Source of the DNA: Lysobacter_K sp043738095
GTDB taxonomy: Bacteria > Pseudomonadota > Gammaproteobacteria > Xanthomonadales > Xanthomonadaceae
DNA length: 64,000 nucleotides
Direction: 5' to 3'
Assembly (NCBI GenBank): GCA_043738095.1
Contig: JAYSZI010000062.1
Coordinates: forward strand, 1-64,000
Below the pieces are notes generated by a model. It did no database searches, had not been told where the DNA came from, and was given only the letters and a program-made list of their open reading frames with translations. Position numbers and translations under genes: made by a program. Shown one piece after another: positions 54,816-62,220 of the stretch (position 1 is the first letter of the stretch; each line of letters starts with the position of its first letter).

Positions 54816-55529
54816 ATGAAGTTATATGAAAACGTTGTCATCGGTAACTTTCTCTATGCGTTGGGTTACAACGTTCGGGCGCATTGGGGCGCAAACACCC
54901 TTCCTTCGATAGTCAGTCTATTACAGCAAACGCCAACTGATTCGCAGTTGGCAGACGTTCTTATCGAACAACCAGGTGTGATGTTCCTGCTGGAGTTCAA
55001 GCAGTCAAACAATAGGTCTGGAAAAGAGAAGGCCAAGCGGCTATTGCTACAAAGAGCAGTAAGTAAGGAGGCGAAGTGGGTAGGGGAGCTATCTCGGGAC
55101 GTTCATTTTCATGTGGAAACCTCAGCAGCGTCTGGTCGACTTGACTCGAAGGTGCTCCCATATCTGGACGCGGAGCTTAGCTACGGTGGCGACTCACTTG
55201 AAGTGTTCGTCCAAAAAGTAACCCGTAGCATGCCCGCTGTGCCGGGCAAGTGGTCGGAGGATAGACTTCGTTTCTACCTTTCCAAGGTTGCTGATTGCGC
55301 GCTCGAAGACGTCTCTGGCGGGGGTGGACTACTGTGCAAGGTCGATGCGACCGGCTGTCTCACCTTTGCCGAATTGATCGATCTTCGGCAGCTGCGGCTA
55401 CAGCATTCCCAGTACATCCAACAGTGGCGTGATCAGGCCGCGCTCTCGCGTCGGTTGCAGCGACAAGCCGCACAAGTGTTGCGGAGAATGAATCGTTCGA
55501 ATGAAGCTGACCTGGAAATATCTCGGTGA
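54816..55529 (+). CDS. Uncharacterised protein with PD-(D/E)xK-like nuclease signature
   Basis: 237 residues, soluble. I do not recognise the family. Residues 44-63 read QLADVLIEQPGVMFLLEFKQ, giving D47 ... E60-F-K62 with hydrophobic strands around it. This is the core layout of PD-(D/E)xK nucleases (a beta-hairpin with D, then E-x-K), so a nuclease or nuclease-like fold is possible but unproven. The C-terminal third is helical and basic (RRLQRQAAQVLRRMNRS). It overlaps the MobB-like gene downstream by 4 bp (ATGA), so the two form an operon. GC is lower than in the NRPS operon. It could be a mobilisation accessory or a defence component carried on the element. Confidence 0.6.
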   Translation: MKLYENVVIGNFLYALGYNVRAHWGANTLPSIVSLLQQTPTDSQLADVLIEQPGVMFLLEFKQSNNRSGKEKAKRLLLQRAVSKEAKWVGELSRDVHFHVETSAASGRLDSKVLPYLDAELSYGGDSLEVFVQKVTRSMPAVPGKWSEDRLRFYLSKVADCALEDVSGGGGLLCKVDATGCLTFAELIDLRQLRLQHSQYIQQWRDQAALSRRLQRQAAQVLRRMNRSNEADLEISR

Positions 55530-56122
55530 TGCCTGATCAAGACACATTGATGAAGCGGCGGCATCAGCTCTACGACGACGTAGGTATGGCGCTCGCATTG
55601 GCACTTGAGCATCAAGAGCAAGCCGAGACCATGCTTCGGGAACTCCGTACGTCGTTGACTCGCCTATCGCAGGAGACCGATCGTGTCGCGCCTGCTGCTA
55701 GGCAAGCCGTCACCAGTAGCTTGGACGGTGCGGCTCAGGAAGCTGCAAGATTGCTTTCCAGGCATTTTCAGGAGGCGAACCGACAGGCAAACAGCGCCGC
55801 CGAGCGCTACGAGCGCGCCGCCAAATCGCAGCCTATACAGGGTGCCATTCTGGTCGTCGGCAGCCTGGCGGTATTGGTGTTCGGGTTAGTAGCCTTGGGG
55901 GAGATGGCGTTGCCCACTCAGACCGAGATCGCCGCGTTGCGATCCGAGCGCGCCGACTTGGTCCGAGACATAGCCAACCTAGAGTCGGCGGGTGCGCGAG
56001 CACACTTGACTACTTGCGTCACTCCCAGGGGGCACAAGAAGCCTTGCGTGAGGGTGGATGACTCCATGCGGTTCTACGCGGGAGGTCACACGTATCGCAT
56101 CATAGCGCCCAAGTCGCGCTAG
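55526..56122 (+). CDS. MobB-like plasmid mobilisation accessory protein
   Basis: 198 residues. There is a long helical, coiled-coil-like N-terminus (about 10-105, Gln/Ala/Arg/Glu-rich) and one membrane helix (about 110-131, ILVVGSLAVLVFGLVALGEM). A second helical stretch leads to the C-terminal motif LTTCVTPRGHKKPCVRVDDSMRFYAGGHTYRIIAPK. The T-C-x(n)-K-x-C-V-R-V-D ending and the anchored coiled coil are what I know from MobB-type proteins of mobilisable plasmids in xanthomonads and relatives. No relaxase, MobC or oriT is nearby, so this is a stranded piece of a mobilisation region. Confidence 0.6.
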   Translation: MMPDQDTLMKRRHQLYDDVGMALALALEHQEQAETMLRELRTSLTRLSQETDRVAPAARQAVTSSLDGAAQEAARLLSRHFQEANRQANSAAERYERAAKSQPIQGAILVVGSLAVLVFGLVALGEMALPTQTEIAALRSERADLVRDIANLESAGARAHLTTCVTPRGHKKPCVRVDDSMRFYAGGHTYRIIAPKSR

Positions 56123-56163
56123 GCCGCCGAGGCTGTCGAGGGACAGGCCCGACGAGGATCTCG

Positions 56164-56382
56164 CTAGCTGGCCTCGAAACAGGATATTTCCACGATCAGA
56201 TAGTTCAGGGCGCGATCGGCTGGAAACATGAAATCCTCCCGCTGCAGCCGAAAGAACCGGTGGAAGCGTTTGTCGACAGGCAGCTTGAAAAAATCCACAA
56301 GACAGGAATGGATCGTGTCGGACACGCTGGCGCGGATCGGATCCAGCGTCTCGGCAAGGCCATAGATTTTGATTTGGGTCAT
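56164..56382 (-). pseudogene. Tautomerase family protein, C-terminally truncated
   Basis: 72 residues from ATG 56382 (MTQIKIYGLAETLDPIRAS ... HRFFRLQREDFMFPADR). It matches the N-terminal half of the roughly 130-residue tautomerase_2-type proteins, in which the ALNYLIVEISCFE strand is followed by GR(S/T)-type sequence and a second beta-alpha-beta unit. Here the frame stops directly after ISCFEAS, so the second half is missing. The break lies next to the MobB-like gene's end (42 bp), suggesting that arrival or decay of that element removed the 3' part. These enzymes lack the usual N-terminal-proline arrangement only in part; function unknown and probably lost. Confidence 0.65.
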
Positions 56383-56591
56383 GGTCGCTGTGGGTGAGGG
56401 CGCTGCCTGATGCAAGGTCAGTGCGTGTCCGGGCCGGTTCTCCGATGGGCTCGGAGCTCAGCAGAAAAAAGCGATCGCTCGAAGAACTTATGAATCGCGT
56501 TGTGGATAATGTTGGCAGCAAATAAGTCAATGACATCTCACCAATAGGGAAGCCGGCCAGCGCCGGAGTTTCTATTGCGTCGTATCGCTTC

Positions 56592-57419
56592 TTATTTCTT
56601 TGGTGCTGGCTTGAACACCTCACGAAACGCCTTGATGGCGGCAGGATGATAAATGCTGCTATGCGTTTCTTCGGGCATCGCGACGTGGCGCAGCGTTAAG
56701 CCAGGCACAGATTTCTTCTGAAGCGTAGCGGCGAAACGCGCGGAAATTTCCGCAATATCTTTTTGACTGCTAGTAACGAAATATAGAGTTTTTCCGCTAT
56801 CGTATTTTTTCGGTAGGTGCGAATCAAGTTTTCCCACCAGATGCTGACTGTTCCACCACAAGCTCGGATCAAACGCGAGATAGCTATCGAATAAATCCGG
56901 CTCCAGTAAAAATGTCTCCACCACAAACAGGCCGGCCAAGGACTCACCGACAATCGCGGTTTCATTTGTCGTGAGGTATCGCTGTTTCACTTCTGGCATC
57001 AGTTCATTGCGGATGAATTCGCGGAAGGCTTTTGATTCGCCGACTTTCGGGGCGATTTTTTTATCCTCGGGGTCTTCGGTCAGCCCGGTCAGATCGCGAC
57101 GACGCTGGGTGTTCTCGATACCAACCAGCAGAAAGGGACGCATCGTGCCGTTGCCGACCGAGACCTGGATTAAGCCTGCTACATGCAGGAAATCTTCGGT
57201 AAGTCCGCCGTCCGGCATGTACAACACCGGCAAAGGGGTGTCTTCAGGCTCACCGTAGGGATGCGTGGCGTAAATATTGATGCGCCGGGTTTCACCGAGA
57301 ATTTTCGATTCGATCGTAAAGGTTTCACCGATGGCGAGCGGCTTGGCTTCGGTGGCACGGACTACATTCGATGTTAAAAAAAGACTTAGGGTGAGAAAAA
57401 TCGGCAAGCAGCGAATCAT
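56592..57419 (-). CDS. Secreted alpha/beta-hydrolase, enterochelin-esterase-like
   Basis: 275 residues with an N-terminal signal peptide (1-22, LTLSLFLTSNVVRA). Serine hydrolase of the esterase D/IroE-like group: VLYMPDGG early in the fold, nucleophile elbow G-E-S160-L-A-G, and a late catalytic His in ETHSSIYHPA. Family members hydrolyse ester bonds in siderophores or other small esters in the periplasm. The gene is clearly AT-richer than everything around it (by eye near 48% GC) and its codon use differs accordingly, so it was probably acquired from elsewhere. Stands alone; promoter not evident. Confidence 0.85.
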   Translation of the reverse strand: MIRCLPIFLTLSLFLTSNVVRATEAKPLAIGETFTIESKILGETRRINIYATHPYGEPEDTPLPVLYMPDGGLTEDFLHVAGLIQVSVGNGTMRPFLLVGIENTQRRRDLTGLTEDPEDKKIAPKVGESKAFREFIRNELMPEVKQRYLTTNETAIVGESLAGLFVVETFLLEPDLFDSYLAFDPSLWWNSQHLVGKLDSHLPKKYDSGKTLYFVTSSQKDIAEISARFAATLQKKSVPGLTLRHVAMPEETHSSIYHPAAIKAFREVFKPAPKK

Positions 57420-57732
57420 CGATATCTTTCCTTTCTAATTTGATGTTTTTACACCGGTGACAAATGTACACATCGATGTTCGCCGGGGCTGTCGGCATCA
57501 GCATGGCCCAACGCAACTCACGCGCGTCGGGTGCAGCATTCCAAGCGCGCCGGCCGGCGGGGACTTGCGCAGGAATCCTGGTTCATCGCACTTCTTCCTT
57601 AAAGCGGGTAGGCAGGGTCGCTGCCGTCGACAGGCTAATTACGCGTCGATGTGACTTGGACATTCTGGGGGGAGTAAGTGCGGCGCGGCGTGGCGCATCA
57701 CCCTGACGCCGCGTTAGGGGCGCTCGTCCTGA
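57420..57732. other. Gene-free gap between esterase and prolidase genes
   Basis: 313 bp. Composition returns from AT-rich (57420-57480) to GC-rich. The small frames on the plus strand have no motif. This is probably the right edge of the foreign patch and the esterase promoter region. Confidence 0.4.
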
Positions 57733-58935
57733 TCAGCCGAACGGCGCTAGCAGCGAGACGGCGGGTTGCGTGAACCACGCGGCGCCCTGCTCGGTGACGT
57801 GGAAATGGTCTTCCAGGCGAATGCCGAATCGCCCTGGGATCACGATCATCGGTTCGTCGCTGAAACACATCCCCGGCGCGAGCGGCGTGTGATCGCCACG
57901 CACCAGGTAGGCGGGCTCGTGAACGGCTAGGCCGATGCCATGGCCGGTGCGATGCGGCAGCCCGGGAAGGGCGTAGTCGGGACCGAAGCCTGCGCGTTCG
58001 AGCACGCGGCGTGCAGTCGCATCGATGAACTCGCACGCCACGCCGGGGCGTACGGCGTCGAAAGCCGCCTGCTGTGCGTCGCGTTCCAGATTCCAGACGC
58101 TGATCTGCTCCGCGGTCGGCGTGCCGAATACATAAGTGCGGGTGATGTCGGAGTTGTAGCCGTCGACCTGGCAACCGGTGTCGATCAGCACGAGATCACC
58201 GGGAGCCAGTCGTTGCTCACCGGGTACGCCGTGCGGATACGCCGTCGCGTGCGCGAACTGCACCGCACAGAACGTGCTGCCGCCGTCGGCGCCCAAGGCG
58301 CGATGGGCTTCGTCGATAAATCGCCGGACCTGGGTCGTAGTAATTCCGGGCGCGAGAATCGCGGCGGCGCGGCGGTGCACCTCTAGGGTCATCGCCATCG
58401 CCTGCCGAATCAGTGCGAGCTCGGCTGGGGATTTGATCATCCGACACGTGTCGGTCACCGTCGCGGCGCTGGCGAACGCGACGCCTGGGCACGCATCGCG
58501 CAGGCCTTCGACAACAAAGAGCGGCGCCTGCGGGTCCAGCGCAACGACTTTGGCTTGATCCTCATGCAAGGCATCGGCGACGAGCCAATAGGGATTCTCA
58601 TGCTCGTGCCAAGCGCGAATCTGCGCGTCGATGCCGAGGCCGGCCTCAAGCGAGCCGAGTTCGAAATGCGGACACACGATCACCGGCGTGCCGGTGCGGC
58701 GTAGCACCATGGCGACCAGACGCTCGGTCGCCGTCCATGGCAAACCGGTGAAGTAGCGAAGGTTCGCCCCGGCGATGACGATGAGTGCGTCGGCCCCGAC
58801 CTGGGTCATCAATGCGCGCGCCCGCGCCAGGCGCTGCGCACGCTCGCTGCCGGAGATCGCGGCCACGCGATCCGACCACGGGGCGAGCTGCGCCAGTTCC
58901 TGTTGCGCGGTCGAACCGCCGATGCCGTGCGTCAT
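57733..58935 (-). CDS. M24 Xaa-Pro peptidase (prolidase-like)
   Basis: Cleaves X-Pro or X-Hyp bonds at the end of protein breakdown. It has 400 residues from ATG 58935 (MTHGIGG), overlapping the upstream dehydrogenase stop as ATGA; the frame is open further but only as that gene's shadow. A creatinase-like N-domain (to about 170) is followed by the pita-bread domain. All five metal ligands are present: D252, D263, H332, E361, E375. No signal peptide, so cytoplasmic. Its coupling to hydroxyproline genes suggests it acts on imported X-Hyp/X-Pro dipeptides. Confidence 0.93.
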   Translation of the reverse strand: MTHGIGGSTAQQELAQLAPWSDRVAAISGSERAQRLARARALMTQVGADALIVIAGANLRYFTGLPWTATERLVAMVLRRTGTPVIVCPHFELGSLEAGLGIDAQIRAWHEHENPYWLVADALHEDQAKVVALDPQAPLFVVEGLRDACPGVAFASAATVTDTCRMIKSPAELALIRQAMAMTLEVHRRAAAILAPGITTTQVRRFIDEAHRALGADGGSTFCAVQFAHATAYPHGVPGEQRLAPGDLVLIDTGCQVDGYNSDITRTYVFGTPTAEQISVWNLERDAQQAAFDAVRPGVACEFIDATARRVLERAGFGPDYALPGLPHRTGHGIGLAVHEPAYLVRGDHTPLAPGMCFSDEPMIVIPGRFGIRLEDHFHVTEQGAAWFTQPAVSLLAPFG

Positions 58936-60200
58936 GTCCGGGATGCCCTTGTAGTGGAATGGAAGCGTTGGAGGTCGAAGGCGGCCATCGAAACCGGTGG
59001 TGTATCGCCGCTGGCCAACGCAGCCACGGCCTCGGCGGTGATCGGTGCTAGCGTCAAGCCAAGGTGTTGGTGGCCGAAGGCGTAGAGCAGGTTCGAGGCG
59101 GCGGGGCTGCGCCCGATGGCTGGTAGGTAGTCGGGCAGCGTCGGCCGCGAGCCAAACCATTGGCGGCCGTCGCCTGAAGTTGGCAATCCCAGTTCGGCGA
59201 CGTGACGGCGCAGTGCCGCCCACTTGCGCGGATCGGGTGGCGCATGCGGTTGCGCGAATTCGACGAAGCTCGCCGCGCGGAGTCCATCGCGGAGGCGAGT
59301 GACGATCATCGATCGGTCTTCGAATACCACCGGCGCGCTGGTTGTCGGCCATTCGTGCGTCGGCCAGTGCACGTGGTAGCCGCGCTCGGCGATCAACGGC
59401 GGCCGCGGACCCACCGTTGCCATCAGTGTGCCGGAGTGCACTCCAGCCGCTACCAGGACGATGTCGGCGCTGGACCGATCACCTCGGGCCAGTAGCGCCT
59501 CGGCACGCCCGCCTTTCACGTGGAGCGATGTCGCGCGGTCCTCGATACAGACGCCGCCGTTTGCTGCAAAGGCTCGCCGCAAGGCCAGCAGCATCTGCGG
59601 CAAATCAACGATCTGGCCAGTGCCCGTGAACCGGATACCGCCGGCGGGTCGGTGCCGCAGCAGCCCAGTGAAGCCATCGAGCTCGGCGGGGTCGAGGCCA
59701 CGCAATGTTGCCGTGCCGATGTCAACGGCGCTCCACGCCGCGATTCCACGTTCGGCACTGCGAGGTGACTCCCAAAGCACCACATGGCCGTCCTCGGCGA
59801 GCAGATCGGGACGGCCGACATCGCGAACCAATGCACGCCAGGATGGAATGGCGCTTTCAAGCAACCCGCGCAAAGCAACGGAGCCTTCGCGAAATCGTCC
59901 CGGCGCTGCGGCGCGAACGAAGTGCGTCAACCACGGTGTAAAGCCGCCCGGCGCACGCACATCCAGCGCACCGCCAAAACCGAACCAGCGTCGCGGGGCG
60001 CTACGAATCGTGTTCCATGAAGCCAGCGGTGCGCACTGTTCAATCGCGATATGGCCGGCATTGCCCAACGAGGCACTGGCAGTGTCCATCGGGTCGACCA
60101 GGGTCGTATGCATCCCGCGCTGGCGCAGGCGTAGCGCGCAGGCCAGGCCGACCACGCCTCCGCCGATTACCAGTGCTGACTCCGCCTTTCCGACGCGCAT
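58932..60200 (-). CDS. FAD-dependent D-amino acid dehydrogenase, probable D-hydroxyproline dehydrogenase
   Basis: 422 residues of the DAO family. FAD-binding N-terminus SALVIGGGVVGLACALRLRQ, and C-terminal GSRPTLPDYLPAIGRSP and HQHLGLTLAPITAEAVAAL motifs typical of DadA-like enzymes. Given the neighbours it should oxidise cis-4-hydroxy-D-proline, made by the epimerase, to 1-pyrroline-4-hydroxy-2-carboxylate, feeding electrons to the respiratory chain. It is the first gene of the minus-strand pair and faces the deaminase gene across an 80-bp promoter region. Substrate inferred from context. Confidence 0.87.
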   Translation of the reverse strand: MRVGKAESALVIGGGVVGLACALRLRQRGMHTTLVDPMDTASASLGNAGHIAIEQCAPLASWNTIRSAPRRWFGFGGALDVRAPGGFTPWLTHFVRAAAPGRFREGSVALRGLLESAIPSWRALVRDVGRPDLLAEDGHVVLWESPRSAERGIAAWSAVDIGTATLRGLDPAELDGFTGLLRHRPAGGIRFTGTGQIVDLPQMLLALRRAFAANGGVCIEDRATSLHVKGGRAEALLARGDRSSADIVLVAAGVHSGTLMATVGPRPPLIAERGYHVHWPTHEWPTTSAPVVFEDRSMIVTRLRDGLRAASFVEFAQPHAPPDPRKWAALRRHVAELGLPTSGDGRQWFGSRPTLPDYLPAIGRSPAASNLLYAFGHQHLGLTLAPITAEAVAALASGDTPPVSMAAFDLQRFHSTTRASRT

Positions 60201-60280
60201 TCGCCGCTTTCCCCAGAAAGATATGCTCCAATAGACGTATATCGTATACAGTATCTGTACGATTTCAACTGGAGCAGCAA
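60201..60280. promoter_or_regulatory. Divergent promoter of the hydroxyproline genes
   Basis: The 80 bp between the two divergent start codons must hold both promoters. An AT-rich core (60219-60266) contains the palindromic operator candidate. GGAG at 60271-60274 precedes the deaminase ATG at 60281. Confidence 0.7.
60239..60254. promoter_or_regulatory. Operator candidate ATATCGTATACAGTAT
   Basis: Imperfect 16-bp palindrome (ATAnnGTATACnnTAT). The core GTATAC is common in sites of GntR/FCD regulators, and such a regulator is encoded at 63667 as part of this gene group. Placement between both promoters fits a repressor relieved by hydroxyproline or an intermediate. Confidence 0.55.
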
Positions 60281-61201
60281 ATGGCGTCTTTGTCCTGTCA
60301 GTGGTCTGGCGTGATCCCCGCAGCCACGACTCAATTCGCCGCGGACTTGTCCGTGGACATCCCCGCGACCCAGCAGGTCCAGCACGCCCTGATTCGCGAT
60401 GGGGTGCACGGCTTGATCGTCATCGGCACGGTCGGCGAGAACAATTCGCTCGATGCCGACGAGAAGCTCGGGGTAGTGGCGGCCGCCGCCGAGGTGGCTA
60501 ACGGCAAGGTGCCGGTGATCGCCGGGGTGTCCGAGCTGACAACGGACCGGGCGATCGAATTTGCGCGTAATGCCGAGCGCGCCGGCGCTACCGGACTTAT
60601 GGTGTTGCCGGCCATGGTCTACGTACCATGTGAAGCTGAACTGCTGGCGCACTTTCGCGCCGTAGCGCAGAGCACCGCGTTGCCGGTGATGCTCTACAAC
60701 AATCCGCCGGCGTACCGCGTCAGCGTGACCATGGCGACCCTGGCCGGTTTGGTCGACGTGCCCAACGTGGTGGCGATTAAGGAAAGCGCGCCCGATCCAC
60801 GCCGCTTCACTGATCTGTATAACGCTTTCGGCGACCGCTACGCGCTGTTTGCCGGCCTCGACGATGTCGCACTGGAGGGCCTGTTGCTCGGCGCCCGGGG
60901 CTGGGTGTCGGGCTTGACCAATGCGTTTCCGCAGGAGTCGCTGGCCTTGTGGAACGCGCTGAAGCGCGGCGACCTCACGCACGCCCTAACTATCTATCGT
61001 TGGTTCATGCCGCTGCTGCACCTGGATGCCGACCACGATCTGGTGCAGTCGATCAAACTTGCTGAAGCGATCATGGGGCGCGGATCTGAGCGCGTGCGCA
61101 TGCCACGCCTGCCGCTGGCCGGAGCACGTCGCGCGCAGGTGACGCAGATGGTGGAAACGGCGGCCGCTACTCGCCCGACACTCGTTGCCGCCGCGGCCTG
61201 A
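60281..61201 (+). CDS. lhpC: Dihydrodipicolinate synthase family deaminase (pyrroline-4-hydroxy-2-carboxylate deaminase)
   Basis: 306 residues from ATG 60281; the frame is open upstream but only as the complement of the dehydrogenase gene. TIM-barrel class I aldolase-fold enzyme with GTVGENNSLDADEK, the YNNPPAYRV tyrosine loop and the Schiff-base lysine K167 in VVAIKES. Within this gene set it should deaminate and dehydrate 1-pyrroline-4-hydroxy-2-carboxylate to 2-oxoglutarate semialdehyde. Followed after 10 bp by the epimerase gene. Confidence 0.9.
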   Translation: MASLSCQWSGVIPAATTQFAADLSVDIPATQQVQHALIRDGVHGLIVIGTVGENNSLDADEKLGVVAAAAEVANGKVPVIAGVSELTTDRAIEFARNAERAGATGLMVLPAMVYVPCEAELLAHFRAVAQSTALPVMLYNNPPAYRVSVTMATLAGLVDVPNVVAIKESAPDPRRFTDLYNAFGDRYALFAGLDDVALEGLLLGARGWVSGLTNAFPQESLALWNALKRGDLTHALTIYRWFMPLLHLDADHDLVQSIKLAEAIMGRGSERVRMPRLPLAGARRAQVTQMVETAAATRPTLVAAAA

Positions 61202-61211
61202 GGTTCGCGCC

Positions 61212-62210
61212 ATGCGCCATACCTTCTTCTGCATCGACGGCCATACTGCGGGCAACCCGGTGCGCCTGGTCAGCGGTGGAGCGCCGCGGCTGGCCGGCGC
61301 CTCGATGAGCGAGCGGCGCCAGGACTTCCTAGCCCGTTACGACTGGATCCGCACCGGTCTGTTATTCGAGCCGCGTGGCCACGACATGATGTCGGGCGGC
61401 TTCCTCTATCCGCCCACACGTGAGGACGCCGACATCGGCGTGCTGTTCATCGAGACCAGCGGCTGCCTGCCGATGTGTGGTCACGGCACGATCGGCATCA
61501 TCACCTTCGGCCTGGAGCACGGGCTGATCCAGCCGCGCGAACCCGGACGCCTGAAGGTCGAAGTCCCGGCGGGGCTGATCGATATCGACTACGTGGAGGA
61601 CGCCGGGTACGTGCGCTCGGTGCGCATCCGCAACGTGCCGAGCTATCTCGCCGCAGAAGACGTGCACATCGATGTGCCGGGCTTCGGCGCGCTAATCGTC
61701 GACGTGGCCTACGGCGGCAACTATTACGCCATCGTCGAGCCACAGGGCCCATACCAGGGTTTGGACGCACTCGGCGCGGCGCGCATCATCGAGCTGAGCG
61801 GCATGGTGCGGCGCTTGGTCCGCGAAGCCATCGAACCGGTGCACCCGCTCGATCCGACCATCCGCGGCGTCAGCCATGTGCTGTGGGCGGATGCACCGAA
61901 GGGCGAGGGTGCAGACGCGCGCAATGCGGTGTTCTACGGCGAACGCGCCATCGACCGCAGTCCTTGTGGCACGGGGACCTCAGCGCGTATGGCGCACTTG
62001 GTTGCGAAAGGCCGGCTGCATGTGGGCGACCACTTCGTCCACGAGAGCTACATCGGCAGCCGCTTCGTCGGCCGCGTCGAGGGCTCTACTACCTTGGGTA
62101 CGCACGCAGCGATCGTGCCTTCGATCGAAGGCTCCGCCACCGCCACTGGTTTCAATCAGATATGGATCGACGAGGCCGACGCGTTCTGGCGCGGCTTTGT
62201 GGTGACCTGA
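61212..62210 (+). CDS. lhpA: 4-hydroxyproline 2-epimerase
   Basis: 332 residues, proline racemase superfamily. Starts MRHTFFCIDGHTAGNPVR; the frame is open nine codons earlier, overlapping the preceding gene. Both catalytic cysteines are present, C89 in LPMCGHGT and C252 in SPCGTGTSA, which indicates an epimerase/racemase rather than the Thr-containing 3-hydroxyproline dehydratase. Converts trans-4-hydroxy-L-proline to cis-4-hydroxy-D-proline. A related proline racemase is possible, but the neighbouring dehydrogenase, deaminase and semialdehyde dehydrogenase favour hydroxyproline. Confidence 0.92.
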   Translation: MRHTFFCIDGHTAGNPVRLVSGGAPRLAGASMSERRQDFLARYDWIRTGLLFEPRGHDMMSGGFLYPPTREDADIGVLFIETSGCLPMCGHGTIGIITFGLEHGLIQPREPGRLKVEVPAGLIDIDYVEDAGYVRSVRIRNVPSYLAAEDVHIDVPGFGALIVDVAYGGNYYAIVEPQGPYQGLDALGAARIIELSGMVRRLVREAIEPVHPLDPTIRGVSHVLWADAPKGEGADARNAVFYGERAIDRSPCGTGTSARMAHLVAKGRLHVGDHFVHESYIGSRFVGRVEGSTTLGTHAAIVPSIEGSATATGFNQIWIDEADAFWRGFVVT

Positions 62211-62220
62211 GAGCACACCC

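Noticed and set aside
55526..56122. Reading the MobB-like gene as a phage spanin or holin
   Set aside because: The long coiled coil before the membrane helix and the Cys-x-Val-Arg-Val-Asp tail fit mobilisation proteins better, and there are no lysis neighbours.
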